Shown: positions 18,945-27,905 of the stretch, piece after piece
Numbering within the stretch: the first letter of the stretch is position 1
Layout: each line of letters begins with the position of its first letter
Assembly: GCA_031254645.1 (NCBI GenBank)
Contig: JAIRUA010000019.1
Span: forward strand, 1-64,000
Length of the DNA: 64,000 nt
From: Dysgonamonadaceae bacterium
Lineage (GTDB): Bacteria > Bacteroidota > Bacteroidia > Bacteroidales > Dysgonomonadaceae
Direction of reading: 5' to 3'
The notes under the pieces: model-generated
Database searches by the model: none
What the model was told of the DNA's origin: nothing
What the model saw: only the letters and a program-made list of their open reading frames with translations
Translations under genes and position numbers: made by a program

Positions 18945-18994
18945 CTTTTTCTTCAAAAAATCCCTAAAAACTAAAAAGTTATCTGTTTATTTTG

Positions 18995-19002
18995 TATTTT
19001 TG
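18995..19002 (+). promoter_or_regulatory. -7 promoter element of nadC
   Basis: TATTTTTG, a match to TAnnTTTG, 67 bp before the nadC start. It implies a leader of roughly 60 nt, in which I see no recognisable riboswitch. Confidence 0.4.
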
Positions 19003-19069
19003 CGCTGCGTTTGATAAAACCAAGCGCTGTGAAATAGATTTTCGTCTGCAAAGGTATAAATTTCGAACA

Positions 19070-19915
19070 ATGAATGTAACAGAATTAATAAATAATCTCA
19101 TTGACTTGGGCTTCGCCGAAGATATTGGCGATGGCGACCACACTACCTTGTGCAGCATTCCCGAAACAGCAACCGGACAATCACGATTACTGATAAAAGA
19201 AGAAGGAATTCTTGCAGGCGTGGAAGTGGCGAAAGAAGTTTTTCGCAAATTCGATGCAGATTTAACGGTCGAAATTTTCATCAATGATGGGGCGTACGTA
19301 AAGCCCGGCGATGTTGCGTTTATTGTTTCCGGTAGAGTGCAATCTATCTTGCAAACCGAACGTTTGGTACTCAATATTATGCAACGAATGAGTGGAATCG
19401 CCACCATTACAAACAAATATGTAAAGCTGCTCGAAGGAACTAAAGCGAAAGTGCTGGACACACGCAAAACAACGCCCGGAATGCGAATGTTGGAAAAAGA
19501 AGCTGTAAGAATCGGCGGCGGAGTCAATCACCGAATCGGTCTTTTCGATATGATTTTACTGAAGGACAATCATGTGGATTTTACGGGCGGCATCGAAAAC
19601 GCTATCAACAGCGCACATCGCTATTTGAAAGAAAAAAATAAACAATTAAAAATAGAAATCGAAGTACGGAATTTCGATGAACTCCGTGAAGTACTTCGCA
19701 TCGGTGGTATTGACCGAATAATGCTGGACAACTTCACGCCCAAACAAACGCGTGAAGCGGTACAAATCGTAAACGGACGGGTAGAATTGGAATCATCGGG
19801 CGGAATCACGATTGACACTATTCGCAATTATGCCGAAACAGGAGTTGATTACATTTCTGTTGGTGCATTGACGCATTCGGTAAAAAGTCTCGATATGAGC
19901 TTAAAAGCGATATAA
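19070..19915 (+). CDS. nadC: Nicotinate-nucleotide pyrophosphorylase (carboxylating)
   Basis: A 281-residue quinolinate phosphoribosyltransferase. It converts quinolinate and PRPP to nicotinate mononucleotide and CO2 in de novo NAD synthesis. Typical features are the N-terminal EDIGDGDHTT, the LQTERLVLNIMQRMSGIATIT helix region (described in parts), the substrate-binding stretch LDTRKTTPGMRMLEKEAV, then GGGVNHRIGL and LLKDNHV, and the closing SSGGITIDTIRNYAETGVD barrel strands. A longer frame beginning at 18992 overlaps the promoter match and is rejected; MNVTELINNLI is the family-like start. No nadA or nadB lies in this window. Confidence 0.95.
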   Translation: MNVTELINNLIDLGFAEDIGDGDHTTLCSIPETATGQSRLLIKEEGILAGVEVAKEVFRKFDADLTVEIFINDGAYVKPGDVAFIVSGRVQSILQTERLVLNIMQRMSGIATITNKYVKLLEGTKAKVLDTRKTTPGMRMLEKEAVRIGGGVNHRIGLFDMILLKDNHVDFTGGIENAINSAHRYLKEKNKQLKIEIEVRNFDELREVLRIGGIDRIMLDNFTPKQTREAVQIVNGRVELESSGGITIDTIRNYAETGVDYISVGALTHSVKSLDMSLKAI

Positions 19916-19921
19916 TATGCT

Positions 19922-19990
19922 AATGTGCTAATAAATAATGTGCTAATGGATTGCACAGAATCGCATTAGCACATTATTTATTAGCACATT
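19922..19990. repeat. Family A 27-bp inverted repeat (copy 1)
   Basis: Perfect 27-bp arms at 19922-19948 and 19964-19990 around a 15-bp loop. Each arm contains the word ATGTGCTAAT twice in a row with AAAT between. The same arms recur at 24139-24234 and 61420-61513. This copy lies between nadC and the downstream deaminase gene on the same strand and ends 9 bp before that start codon. Confidence 0.9.
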
Positions 19991-19998
19991 AAAAAAAC

Positions 19999-20424
19999 AT
20001 GAACGAAAATAAACAAGAACTACTTGATAAGCGTTATATGCGTATGGCGTTTATTTGGGCAGAAAATTCATATTGCGAGCGCAGGAAAGTGGGAGCATTG
20101 CTCGTAAAAGACAAAATGATTATTTCCGATGGCTACAACGGAACGCCTGTAGGATTTGAAAATACCTGCGAAGACGAGAACAACGCCAGTAAACCCTACG
20201 TGTTGCACGCCGAAGCAAACGCTATTACAAAAGTGGCTCGTTCAAATAACAGTAGTGAGGGCGCCACGCTTTATGTAACTTCTTCGCCTTGTATCGAATG
20301 TTCAAAATTGATTATTCAAGCAGGGATAAAACGAGTGGTTTACACCGATGCCTATCGCCTAAGCGACGGTATTGATTTATTGCAACGAGCAAATATTGAA
20401 CTTGTTTCGGTAGAAATTGACTGA
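19999..20424 (+). CDS. dCMP deaminase family protein
   Basis: A 141-residue zinc-dependent deaminase. The zinc ligands and proton shuttle are plain: HAEAN at 70-74 (His70, Glu72) and PCIEC at 97-101 (Cys98, Cys101). The arrangement and length fit the dCMP deaminase/ComEB family, which turns dCMP to dUMP for thymidylate synthesis. Substrate choice cannot be proven by eye. The extra NGTPVGFENTCEDE segment before the HAE motif is typical of dCMP deaminases. The S41 protease gene follows after 49 bp on the same strand, a pairing common in Bacteroidales. Confidence 0.88.
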   Translation: MNENKQELLDKRYMRMAFIWAENSYCERRKVGALLVKDKMIISDGYNGTPVGFENTCEDENNASKPYVLHAEANAITKVARSNNSSEGATLYVTSSPCIECSKLIIQAGIKRVVYTDAYRLSDGIDLLQRANIELVSVEID

Positions 20425-20473
20425 GAGTGTGAATGAACTGCGATTTAACAGTTTAATGACTTAACAAAATAGA

Positions 20474-22111
20474 ATGTATCATTCAAGAAAAAAAGAAAGA
20501 AAACTATGGCTTCCTATGTGGCTCGGATTGAGTATTGCATTGGGAATTTTTATTGGCACTCAATATTCGCAATTCGGCAAAACGAAAAGAGCACATACCG
20601 GTAAAATTGATGCTGTGATGAATTACATTCGAGAATCGTATGTTGATGAGATAGATATGCGTCAATTTCTGGAAGACGCTTTGCCGAGAATTATGCAAGG
20701 CTTAGATCCACATTCCGAATACTTTTCGGTAGAAGAAATGCGACGCATAAACGAAGAAATGGACGGACATTTTTCGGGCGTTGGTGTCAATTTTTATCTC
20801 TTGCAAGATACACTTGTGATAACGAGCATACTACCCGGTGGCCCGTCGGAAGCAGCCGGATTGCAAACTTGGGATAGAGTTGTGAAAGTAAACGATTCGC
20901 TCATTGCCGGACAAAGCTTCACAAATGAAGATGTACACAAAGTACTTCGCGGTGCAAGAGGTTCGGAAGTAAAATTGGGCATTCGCCGAAATAATTCCAA
21001 TACGCTGACAGATATAACAATAACACGTGCTGAAATCCCACTGAACACCATTCATGCAGCCTATATGGTAACAGACAGAACAGGATTTATCAAATTGGGA
21101 CGTAATTTCGGACACAACACATTCAACGAATTTATTACTGCTCTTGCACGATTAAAAAACAGAGGTGCCAATTCATTCATTATCGACTTGCGCGGAAATG
21201 TGGGCGGCTCACTCGAAACCGTTGTAGCAATGGTAAACGAATTTCTTGAAAGAGGCGAGTTAATTGTTTATACCGAAGGACGTAATTTTCCGCGAATGGA
21301 TAGTTATGCCACCGGATCGGGCACGAGTAAAAATGCCGATATTGTTGTTTTAGTAGATGAAATAAGTGCCTCGGCAAGTGAAATTTTCGCAGGTGCTATG
21401 CAAGATCACGACAGAGGATTGGTCCTCGGGCGCCGTACTTTCGGGAAAGGACTGGTGCAAAGTCAACGCGAATTTCCCGATGGTTCAGCAGTTCGTCTCA
21501 CTGTGGCACGATATTACACAGCATCAGGTCGTTCCATTCAGCGCGAATTTGAAAAAGGGAACCATTTAGAATACGAAATGGATGCCATCAGCCGCTTTTT
21601 ACAAGGTGATGAAACAGAAGAAAGCAGATCAACGGAAAGTCTCATTCCATTCAAAACATTGGGCGGGCGTACCGTATATGGTGGTGATGGTATTATGCCC
21701 GATATTTTTATTCCACGTGATATGGAAGGCATCAACTCATATTACAATTCAATCGTAAACAGCAGATTATATGAGCGATACGCAATGATGTATTCCGATA
21801 TGAATAGAGAACGATTGAGCCAATTCGATACTTGGCAAGAATTGCTCAGACATCTTCGCCAACAACCGATCTTGCTCAATTTGGTCAGTTATGCGGATAA
21901 TAATGGTATCAGACGACGCCCAGTTTACATTCAAGAATCGTCCGATTTACTCGAAAGGTCAGTACACGCACATGTTGTTCGAAACTTCTTTGGAGAGGAA
22001 GCATTTTGGACAGTTTATTTGCAAAATGATCCATTGATTAGAAAGGGAGTAGAGTTAATAGAGTCGGGCAAATCCACTCGGCAAGCTATTTTGAGTAAAC
22101 AATATAGATAA
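20474..22111 (+). CDS. S41 family carboxy-terminal processing protease
   Basis: A 545-residue Ctp-type serine protease. An N-terminal hydrophobic anchor (about 12-28) places it in the periplasm. A PDZ domain spans about 95-175 (HFSGVGVNFYLL through the LRGARGSEVKL loop). The peptidase S41 core has a Ser/Lys dyad: Ser300 in EISASASEI and Lys325 in RRTFGKGLVQS, with the usual 25-residue spacing. Such proteases trim C-termini of envelope proteins, often with lipoprotein adaptors. The C-terminal 200 residues are an extension common in the Bacteroidetes members. Expression with the dCMP deaminase is likely because the gap is only 49 bp. Confidence 0.92.
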   Translation: MYHSRKKERKLWLPMWLGLSIALGIFIGTQYSQFGKTKRAHTGKIDAVMNYIRESYVDEIDMRQFLEDALPRIMQGLDPHSEYFSVEEMRRINEEMDGHFSGVGVNFYLLQDTLVITSILPGGPSEAAGLQTWDRVVKVNDSLIAGQSFTNEDVHKVLRGARGSEVKLGIRRNNSNTLTDITITRAEIPLNTIHAAYMVTDRTGFIKLGRNFGHNTFNEFITALARLKNRGANSFIIDLRGNVGGSLETVVAMVNEFLERGELIVYTEGRNFPRMDSYATGSGTSKNADIVVLVDEISASASEIFAGAMQDHDRGLVLGRRTFGKGLVQSQREFPDGSAVRLTVARYYTASGRSIQREFEKGNHLEYEMDAISRFLQGDETEESRSTESLIPFKTLGGRTVYGGDGIMPDIFIPRDMEGINSYYNSIVNSRLYERYAMMYSDMNRERLSQFDTWQELLRHLRQQPILLNLVSYADNNGIRRRPVYIQESSDLLERSVHAHVVRNFFGEEAFWTVYLQNDPLIRKGVELIESGKSTRQAILSKQYR

Positions 22112-22134
22112 ACAAAAAAATTAAAAATAACCGT

Positions 22135-22194
22135 ATGAAACGAGCACTAAAATTCTTTTCACGCAAGAGAATGATTACCGCGAGTTACATCTGA
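22135..22194 (+). other. Possible 19-codon leader ORF
   Basis: A short frame reading MKRALKFFSRKRMITASYI then TGA lies in the 110-bp gap before the sugar-nucleotide dehydratase gene and ends 27 bp before its start. It is strongly basic at the start. It could be an upstream leader, the remnant of a larger gene, or chance. I have no family evidence. Confidence 0.2.
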
Positions 22195-22221
22195 CCATAA
22201 GAAAAAATAAAATATAAACAG

Positions 22222-24132
22222 ATGAATAAATTTCTTGAGAATTTTCTCTCAAAAAGAGTGCTTCCTTATTTCACTATCTTAGTGATTGATTTATTGATGG
22301 TTGTCTTCTCTTGCTTTTCGATATATCTGCTTCGATATGGTTTCGGAGGGCTTTCAGTTGCCGATGTAAGACAAGACGGTATAGTACTTGCTCTGTTTCT
22401 TGTTTTTTTCAACACGGTATCTTTTTTTATTTTCCGAACATTTAGAGGTGTTTTGCGCTTCTCGTCTTTTGTTGATCTGATGCAAATTGTGAAAGCTTTG
22501 ACATTGGGTTACGGAATAACGTATACACTTGTTCTTATCATGAATGGCTTCGATATAGATTTTCGTCTGACAACTATCACGGCTATTGCCATTTTCTTTG
22601 TTAATATGTTTTTGATGATATTTTCGCGAATATTGGTCAAGGAAGTATATGAAACTATCATGGAAAAGAATACGAAATCCAAAAATATTTTTGTTTATGG
22701 AACAAAAGAGGCGGGAGTAAGTGTGGCAAAAGCACTGCGCGGAAACAAAGAGTTTCATTGGCGTGTGCTCGGCTTCATTTCCGATGAAAGCCATATGGTT
22801 GGAAAAGAAATGATGGGTGTAATTGTATATGCCAACGATGAAAAAATCTTCAACGTGTTGGAAAAGAAAGAGGTAAAAACAATCATTGTTTCGCCCACAA
22901 AAATGGAAGAGATAAAAAATTCGGATTTATTGGATAAATTTCTTTATCACGGTATATCTCTATTAACCACAACGCCGGTTGATGAATGGGCGGAAACATT
23001 GACTGTGAAAGAAGTGCAGATAGAAGACTTGTTACCTCGCCCGCCGATTAAGGTTAATATGCAAGAAATTGCGGAAAATATCGAAGGTAAACGCGTGATG
23101 ATAACAGGTGCGGCAGGCTCAATTGGAAGTGAAATTGTTCGTCAAGTTGCGCTATTTAATCCCTACAACATCATTCTTATCGACCAAGCCGAAACGCCTT
23201 TGCACGATATGCGTTTGGAATTGCAGAAAAAATGGCGGGATTTGCGTACCGAAATTATCGTTGCCGATGTGAGCAATGCTTCGCGGATGGAACAAATTTT
23301 CGTGAAAACCCGTCCGCAATATATTTTCCATGCAGCAGCGTACAAACACGTCCCGATGATGGAAGACAATGTGTCGGAATCGATACATACAAACATTATG
23401 GGTACAAAAATTATGGCAGATTTGGCAGTAAAACACAATGTACACAAGTTTGTATTGGTATCTACCGATAAGGCGGTAAATCCGTCGAATGTAATGGGTT
23501 GCTCGAAACGAATTTGCGAAATATACATTCAATCGCTGGCAAAGCATATCGAAAAAAACCGGCAAAAATCAACACAGTTTATTACTACTCGTTTTGGAAA
23601 TGTATTGGGATCAAACGGCTCGGTTATTCCATTATTCCGTGAACAAATCAAAAACGGCGGACCGGTTACGGTTACGCATCCCGAAATTATTCGCTATTTT
23701 ATGACCATTCCGGAAGCGTGCCAATTGGTTTTGGAAGCCGGTTCGATGGGCAACGGTGGCGAAATTTATATTTTCGATATGGGGAAACCGGTAAAAATTG
23801 TTGATTTGGCGAAACGAATGATTCGTTTGTCGGGAATGCCTAACATAAAAATAGAATTTACCGGATTACGCCACGGCGAAAAACTCTATGAAGAGTTGTT
23901 GAACTGTGCCGAACACACAAAACCCACGCATCACGAAAAAATTATGATTGCCAACGTACGCGAATACGAATATACTGAAGTAAGCGAAATAATTGATTTC
24001 CTTATAAAAGTGTCTTATGACTACAACGATATGCGCACGGTGAAAAAGATGAAAGAAATTGTTCCCGAATTTCAAAGTAAAAATTCGCCTTTTGAGTCGG
24101 TAGATAGATTGTTGGAAAAAACGACTTTATAA
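22222..24132 (+). CDS. CapD/FlaA1-type nucleoside-diphosphate-sugar 4,6-dehydratase
   Basis: A 636-residue membrane-bound enzyme of the WbpM/CapD/PglF family. Four membrane spans occupy about residues 10-145, followed by a CoA-binding-like Rossmann domain (about 150-285). The C-terminal SDR dehydratase domain starts with the NAD-binding TGAAGSIG at 295-302. The catalytic stretch STDKAVNPSNVMGCSKR starts at 414, with Asp416, Lys417 and the Met425-xxx-Lys429 variant of YxxxK that marks this family. It most likely converts UDP-GlcNAc to the 4-keto-6-deoxy sugar used in capsule, O-antigen or protein glycans. No glycosyltransferases lie nearby, so the pathway is not shown. It converges on the TPR gene through a family A palindrome. 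Confidence 0.93.
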   Translation: MNKFLENFLSKRVLPYFTILVIDLLMVVFSCFSIYLLRYGFGGLSVADVRQDGIVLALFLVFFNTVSFFIFRTFRGVLRFSSFVDLMQIVKALTLGYGITYTLVLIMNGFDIDFRLTTITAIAIFFVNMFLMIFSRILVKEVYETIMEKNTKSKNIFVYGTKEAGVSVAKALRGNKEFHWRVLGFISDESHMVGKEMMGVIVYANDEKIFNVLEKKEVKTIIVSPTKMEEIKNSDLLDKFLYHGISLLTTTPVDEWAETLTVKEVQIEDLLPRPPIKVNMQEIAENIEGKRVMITGAAGSIGSEIVRQVALFNPYNIILIDQAETPLHDMRLELQKKWRDLRTEIIVADVSNASRMEQIFVKTRPQYIFHAAAYKHVPMMEDNVSESIHTNIMGTKIMADLAVKHNVHKFVLVSTDKAVNPSNVMGCSKRICEIYIQSLAKHIEKNRQKSTQFITTRFGNVLGSNGSVIPLFREQIKNGGPVTVTHPEIIRYFMTIPEACQLVLEAGSMGNGGEIYIFDMGKPVKIVDLAKRMIRLSGMPNIKIEFTGLRHGEKLYEELLNCAEHTKPTHHEKIMIANVREYEYTEVSEIIDFLIKVSYDYNDMRTVKKMKEIVPEFQSKNSPFESVDRLLEKTTL

Positions 24133-24138
24133 TGTGCT

Positions 24139-24234
24139 AATGTGCTAATAAATAATGTGCTAATGTAATTATCATATTGATTATAATTAGATAATCAGCG
24201 AATTTGCCATTAGCACATTATTTATTAGCACATT
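24139..24234. repeat. Family A 27-bp inverted repeat (copy 2)
   Basis: Perfect arms at 24139-24165 and 24208-24234, identical to copy 1, around a 42-bp loop. The loop shares about 25 bp with the loop of copy 3 (common core TCATATTGATT). It fills the gap between two convergent stops. Confidence 0.9.
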
Positions 24235-24239
24235 AAAAT

Positions 24240-26312
24240 TTACTGTCTCATTCTCGCAATAATACTATACGCTTGCACAATTCCCAATTGTCCGGCTTTA
24301 CGCAAATCGTCCAATCCGGTGGCGGTTTCGCCGATGGATAATCGCGAAACACCGCGATTAAAATATGCTTCGGCAAATTGTGGCTCGAGTTCGATTGCCC
24401 TTGTATAAGCACTAATCGCTGCGCGATAATCTTTTTCTAACGTGAAAATTTCTGCAATATTGTAATGGGCGAAAAAGAAACTGGGGTTCATTGCAATGAC
24501 CTTTTCGTAATCCTTCATAATTATATCGTGCTCAAAAGATCTTGTGGAAATTTCGGGCAATCGTGGCAACACTCCTGGCGTAATATCGGTACGTTCGGGA
24601 GTTCTTATACTTGAACTTTGACTTGCCGAAAATAAATCTTGTGCTTCAAAAGGGTTAAATTCCAATTGCTTAGAACGGATTACGGCACGAACAAAATAAG
24701 CAATTGTCAAGTCAGGATTTAATTCGATTACTTTGTTTATATCGTCGAGCGCATTTTCGTAATCTTGTATAAGCATAAAATCCATTCCCCTACCAAAATA
24801 AAGCACAGGATTGTTAGGATCAGTGTCTAATCTTCTGAAATAGTTGTCGATAGAGCGAAAATGTGCTTGAATTTGCAGTTCGTTCAATGACGCTTCGTTA
24901 TTTGTTGCACGTAATATCCATGACAAACCAAGTGTGCGATTCGCATCGTCTATCAGAGGCGAAAAATAGACAGGACGCGGCACCTCGCGATCGCGTTCGT
25001 AATACGTAATCACGAATCTTGATTCAGGCGTAACATTGGCGCTTATATTTTGCACCCTGCCCCTGCTTTGTCGTTGGTGAGTATTGCCCCGATTGGACGA
25101 TGATTCTGTTCTGTCGGCAACCACCAATAAGTTAAAACGCTCGATATCTCTATCCGATTGCTCACGTGTATCTCGTTCATTTTCATTAATTTCAAGCGGA
25201 TCCGGATTTTCAACGGCTATTTGTCTTGCTCTCGCTTCTTGGGCGCGAGCGAAATTGAAATCACGTTCTGCGCCACGCAAATCGCCCAATTCGCGTTTCA
25301 GTTGTGCACGCATATAAAATCCCGAAAAGAAGTCGGTATGCTCTGCCAGCACAACATCTAAATCGTTGAGCGCCGCAACGGTATTTCCAATTTCGGTGTT
25401 CAGCATCGCTCTGTTGAGAAATGCCATCATATTATTCGGCTCGAGTTCGATGACTTTGTTGAAATCCTCGATAGCATTATTATTATCAGCCACTTGTGCA
25501 CGAAGAAGCCCGCGATTAAAACGAGCAATAAGATTTCTTCCATCCATTTCAATTACTCGGTCGTAATTTGCCATTGCTTCGCGCAGATTGTTCAAATGGT
25601 ATTGCACCAAGCCTCGATTGATGTAATTTCCTACAAAATAAGGGTCAAGGTGAATGGCTTCGTTTAAATCGGCAAGTGAATTTTCGAAATCTCGTTGTTG
25701 AAAATGCAGCAAACCGCGCATCGAATATGACTGCGACATAAACGGGTCGATTTCAATCGCTCTATTTAAATCCGCCATCGCTCGCGTGGTATCGTTTTGT
25801 TCCAAAAACATTTGCGAGCGAACAACAAATGCCGGCGTATATTCGGGATAACGCCTGAGAAGAATATCGAAAAACTGTTCGGCAACATCGAAATATTTCA
25901 ATTCAATATTCACAATCGCCATATTGATCAATGTAAGCCTGTCTTCGGGAAAAAACTCCAAACTTCGTTGATAATCAGCAGCAGCCAAGTCAAATTTCCC
26001 CAAATTCTGTCGCGCTGCGCCACGTAATTGATAAGCAGCCAAGAAGAAAGGATTGCGGTCGAGACACGCCGTTGCATCTTCTTCTGCACCTTCGAAATCG
26101 TCGAGCATAAATTTTGCTACTGCCCTGAAATAAAACGGTTGAGCGAGATGCGGTCGCGCTTCAATCACTTGATTAAAGTATTGTATCGCCAATACATAAT
26201 CTTCAAAATACAAAGCATTCCTGCCAATCATCATCACACGATCGGTATTGAGCTGCGCCGATGATGACAACGATGCAAGTAAAAGAAAAATAGCTATGAT
26301 AGTTTTTTTCAT
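24240..26312 (-). CDS. TPR-repeat periplasmic or outer-membrane protein
   Basis: A 690-residue protein with a signal peptide (residues 1-19, ending SSSAQ). About ten tetratricopeptide repeats follow (about 20-365), recognisable by recurring AIEIDPF, AIHLDPY and VIELEPN ends and FNRG/INRG starts. A charged linker rich in Arg, Glu, Ser and Gln (about 365-430) comes next, then a beta-looking stretch of about 80 residues, then two more TPR blocks (about 500-690). TPRs form superhelical protein-binding surfaces. The partner is unknown. The tsaE gene lies 33 bp upstream on the same strand, so the two are probably co-transcribed. Confidence 0.85.
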   Translation of the reverse strand: MKKTIIAIFLLLASLSSSAQLNTDRVMMIGRNALYFEDYVLAIQYFNQVIEARPHLAQPFYFRAVAKFMLDDFEGAEEDATACLDRNPFFLAAYQLRGAARQNLGKFDLAAADYQRSLEFFPEDRLTLINMAIVNIELKYFDVAEQFFDILLRRYPEYTPAFVVRSQMFLEQNDTTRAMADLNRAIEIDPFMSQSYSMRGLLHFQQRDFENSLADLNEAIHLDPYFVGNYINRGLVQYHLNNLREAMANYDRVIEMDGRNLIARFNRGLLRAQVADNNNAIEDFNKVIELEPNNMMAFLNRAMLNTEIGNTVAALNDLDVVLAEHTDFFSGFYMRAQLKRELGDLRGAERDFNFARAQEARARQIAVENPDPLEINENERDTREQSDRDIERFNLLVVADRTESSSNRGNTHQRQSRGRVQNISANVTPESRFVITYYERDREVPRPVYFSPLIDDANRTLGLSWILRATNNEASLNELQIQAHFRSIDNYFRRLDTDPNNPVLYFGRGMDFMLIQDYENALDDINKVIELNPDLTIAYFVRAVIRSKQLEFNPFEAQDLFSASQSSSIRTPERTDITPGVLPRLPEISTRSFEHDIIMKDYEKVIAMNPSFFFAHYNIAEIFTLEKDYRAAISAYTRAIELEPQFAEAYFNRGVSRLSIGETATGLDDLRKAGQLGIVQAYSIIARMRQ

Positions 26313-26345
26313 AATGATTGTAAGATGATGAAAATGTTGATAGGT

Positions 26346-26759
26346 TTAATTTGTTGAAACAGTTCTCATTCCATTTTCTATTTCACGAATATACACTTTT
26401 ATGACGTTTTCGGGCAAAAGCGGCTCAATCAATTCGGGCCACTCAATAAAGCAAAGGTTGCCACTGTAAATATAATCTTGATAACCGAAATCGTATACCT
26501 CTTCTATTTTATTGATGCGATAAAAATCGAAATGATAGATTAAATTTCCGATGCCGGCACAATATTCGCTAATGATGGCGAATGTAGGACTTGTTACGTT
26601 TTCCGTTACGCCCAACTCTTCACATATTGCCTTGATAAACGTGGTTTTACCTGCACCCATCGTTCCGTAAAAAGCAAAAATTTTGTCATTACCCATTTGT
26701 TGAACAAATGCTTGTGCTGCCGGTTTGACGTCAGAAATGTCTTTTATTTCGATGTTCAT
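26346..26759 (-). CDS. tsaE: tRNA threonylcarbamoyladenosine biosynthesis ATPase TsaE
   Basis: A 137-residue P-loop ATPase that works with TsaB, TsaC and TsaD to make t6A37 in ANN-decoding tRNAs. The Walker A motif GTMGAGKTT is at 32-40. TSPTFAIISEY, then YHFDFYRI and the FIEWPE motif complete the family pattern. The length is normal. The other tsa genes are not in this window. It precedes the TPR gene by 33 bp on the same strand. Confidence 0.95.
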   Translation of the reverse strand: MNIEIKDISDVKPAAQAFVQQMGNDKIFAFYGTMGAGKTTFIKAICEELGVTENVTSPTFAIISEYCAGIGNLIYHFDFYRINKIEEVYDFGYQDYIYSGNLCFIEWPELIEPLLPENVIKVYIREIENGMRTVSTN

Positions 26760-26932
26760 CCTTACGTATACTTGTATAGTTGAACAAATGTATTAACTTT
26801 TGCGGTATCTTGCAAAAATTTTTAGCTTTTTTAGGACAAGACAATGTTTTTCTACTTCAAAAAAGGCATAGATCGCAGACCTGCGCCAGCGAAGGATTTT
26901 TATTTTTCAGTATAATACTATTTAAAAACAAA

Positions 26933-26963
26933 TCAATAGCGTAAGATAACCCTACGCTATTGA
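26933..26963 (-). terminator. Terminator of the ECF-regulated SusCD operon
   Basis: Perfect 11-bp arms TCAATAGCGTA and TACGCTATTGA around a 9-base loop. On the minus strand the stem is followed by a T-rich tail (TTTGTTTTTAAA). It lies 45 bp after the stop of the last gene in the operon. Confidence 0.8.
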
Positions 26964-27007
26964 TAAAAAAGTATTTATTCTCAAAAAGAGAACTTAACAG
27001 AGACTTA

Positions 27008-27895
27008 TTACATAGGCACCAACTCAAAACACCATGCATTATTTGTACCAACACGACGGACTAATCTAATGCTCGTAGCTGAGAACGAGATCATTTCATA
27101 TTGTGTTGAAGTTAAGTCCGAAGGTGTCGTAGCATAACCTAAGAACCCATTAGTGATAGTCATATATCTTTTACCATCGATATCGGCAATTGTCCAAGTG
27201 GCATTAGTGGCAGGTATATAATATTGAGTTACAAAAGACCCGGCAGTATTTCCATCGGGAAACAAAGCGCCTAATGATTCATTCATATGAGTATCACCTG
27301 CATTGCCGTAAACAAAAGCACCATTCCAATTAAGCCCATTGGCTTTAAATGTGAACACATCATTAGCAGTCGCTGCATTCTTGAAATCCCACCATTGACC
27401 ACCAATGCCGGTATGGTTATTAGTGCTTTCACGTAACGCACTCCAAGGTCCCAACTTCCATTGCTTACCCGCAGTATTAGCTGCACCACCTGTCAATGGA
27501 CGAACAATATTGTCATTGGCTAATGTTACAGTTTGCGTTCTGGTAAACTCACCATTAGGCGTTTTTATAGTTGCTGTAAAGGTGTAGCTACCGGCATCTG
27601 CTACAATTTCATGACTCCCTGTCAATGGTTGTCCTACTTGACTTCTTACTACGGGGCTTCCATCACCAAAATTGATGGAAGAAATAACTGCTCCGATAGG
27701 ATTATCATTATTTACTGTAACATTGTAGTTAAAAGTAAACTCATCAGCGCCCGGTGTTACAGTAAATGAAATCATATTGTCAGTTACAGGTAACCCTCGC
27801 AATGCATGGTTGTCGTCCGGCAAACAAGCGTTCATCGTACCTACAATAACGAATGCAGCGAACATCAATTTTATTATATTTTTCATCTCAATCAT
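27008..27895 (-). CDS. PKD-like surface lipoprotein of the SusCD locus
   Basis: A 295-residue lipoprotein (292 if the second Met is used) with lipobox MNAC (Cys24) followed by LPDD, acidic residues that suit surface export. Residues about 40-125 form a PKD-like beta-sandwich, with INFGDGSPVV and GSYTFTATIKTPNGEFTRTQ resembling the usual DGS and SYTVTLT motifs. The C-terminal part (WKLGPWSAL onward) is rich in Trp and Asn, as in carbohydrate-binding surface proteins. It follows susD by 10 bp and is the last gene of the operon. Such third genes are often surface glycan-binding proteins (SusE/SGBP-like). That role is inferred, and the ligand cannot be read from the sequence. Confidence 0.7.
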   Translation of the reverse strand: MIEMKNIIKLMFAAFVIVGTMNACLPDDNHALRGLPVTDNMISFTVTPGADEFTFNYNVTVNNDNPIGAVISSINFGDGSPVVRSQVGQPLTGSHEIVADAGSYTFTATIKTPNGEFTRTQTVTLANDNIVRPLTGGAANTAGKQWKLGPWSALRESTNNHTGIGGQWWDFKNAATANDVFTFKANGLNWNGAFVYGNAGDTHMNESLGALFPDGNTAGSFVTQYYIPATNATWTIADIDGKRYMTITNGFLGYATTPSDLTSTQYEMISFSATSIRLVRRVGTNNAWCFELVPM

Positions 27896-27905
27896 TGTTT
27901 TTTAA

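Noticed and set aside
19003-19069. NAD-type riboswitch before nadC
   Set aside because: The leader is about 65 nt and shows no conserved riboswitch core that I can recognise.
26857-27054. 65-codon frame after the SusCD operon
   Set aside because: It overlaps the end of the lipoprotein gene and contains the operon's terminator hairpin.
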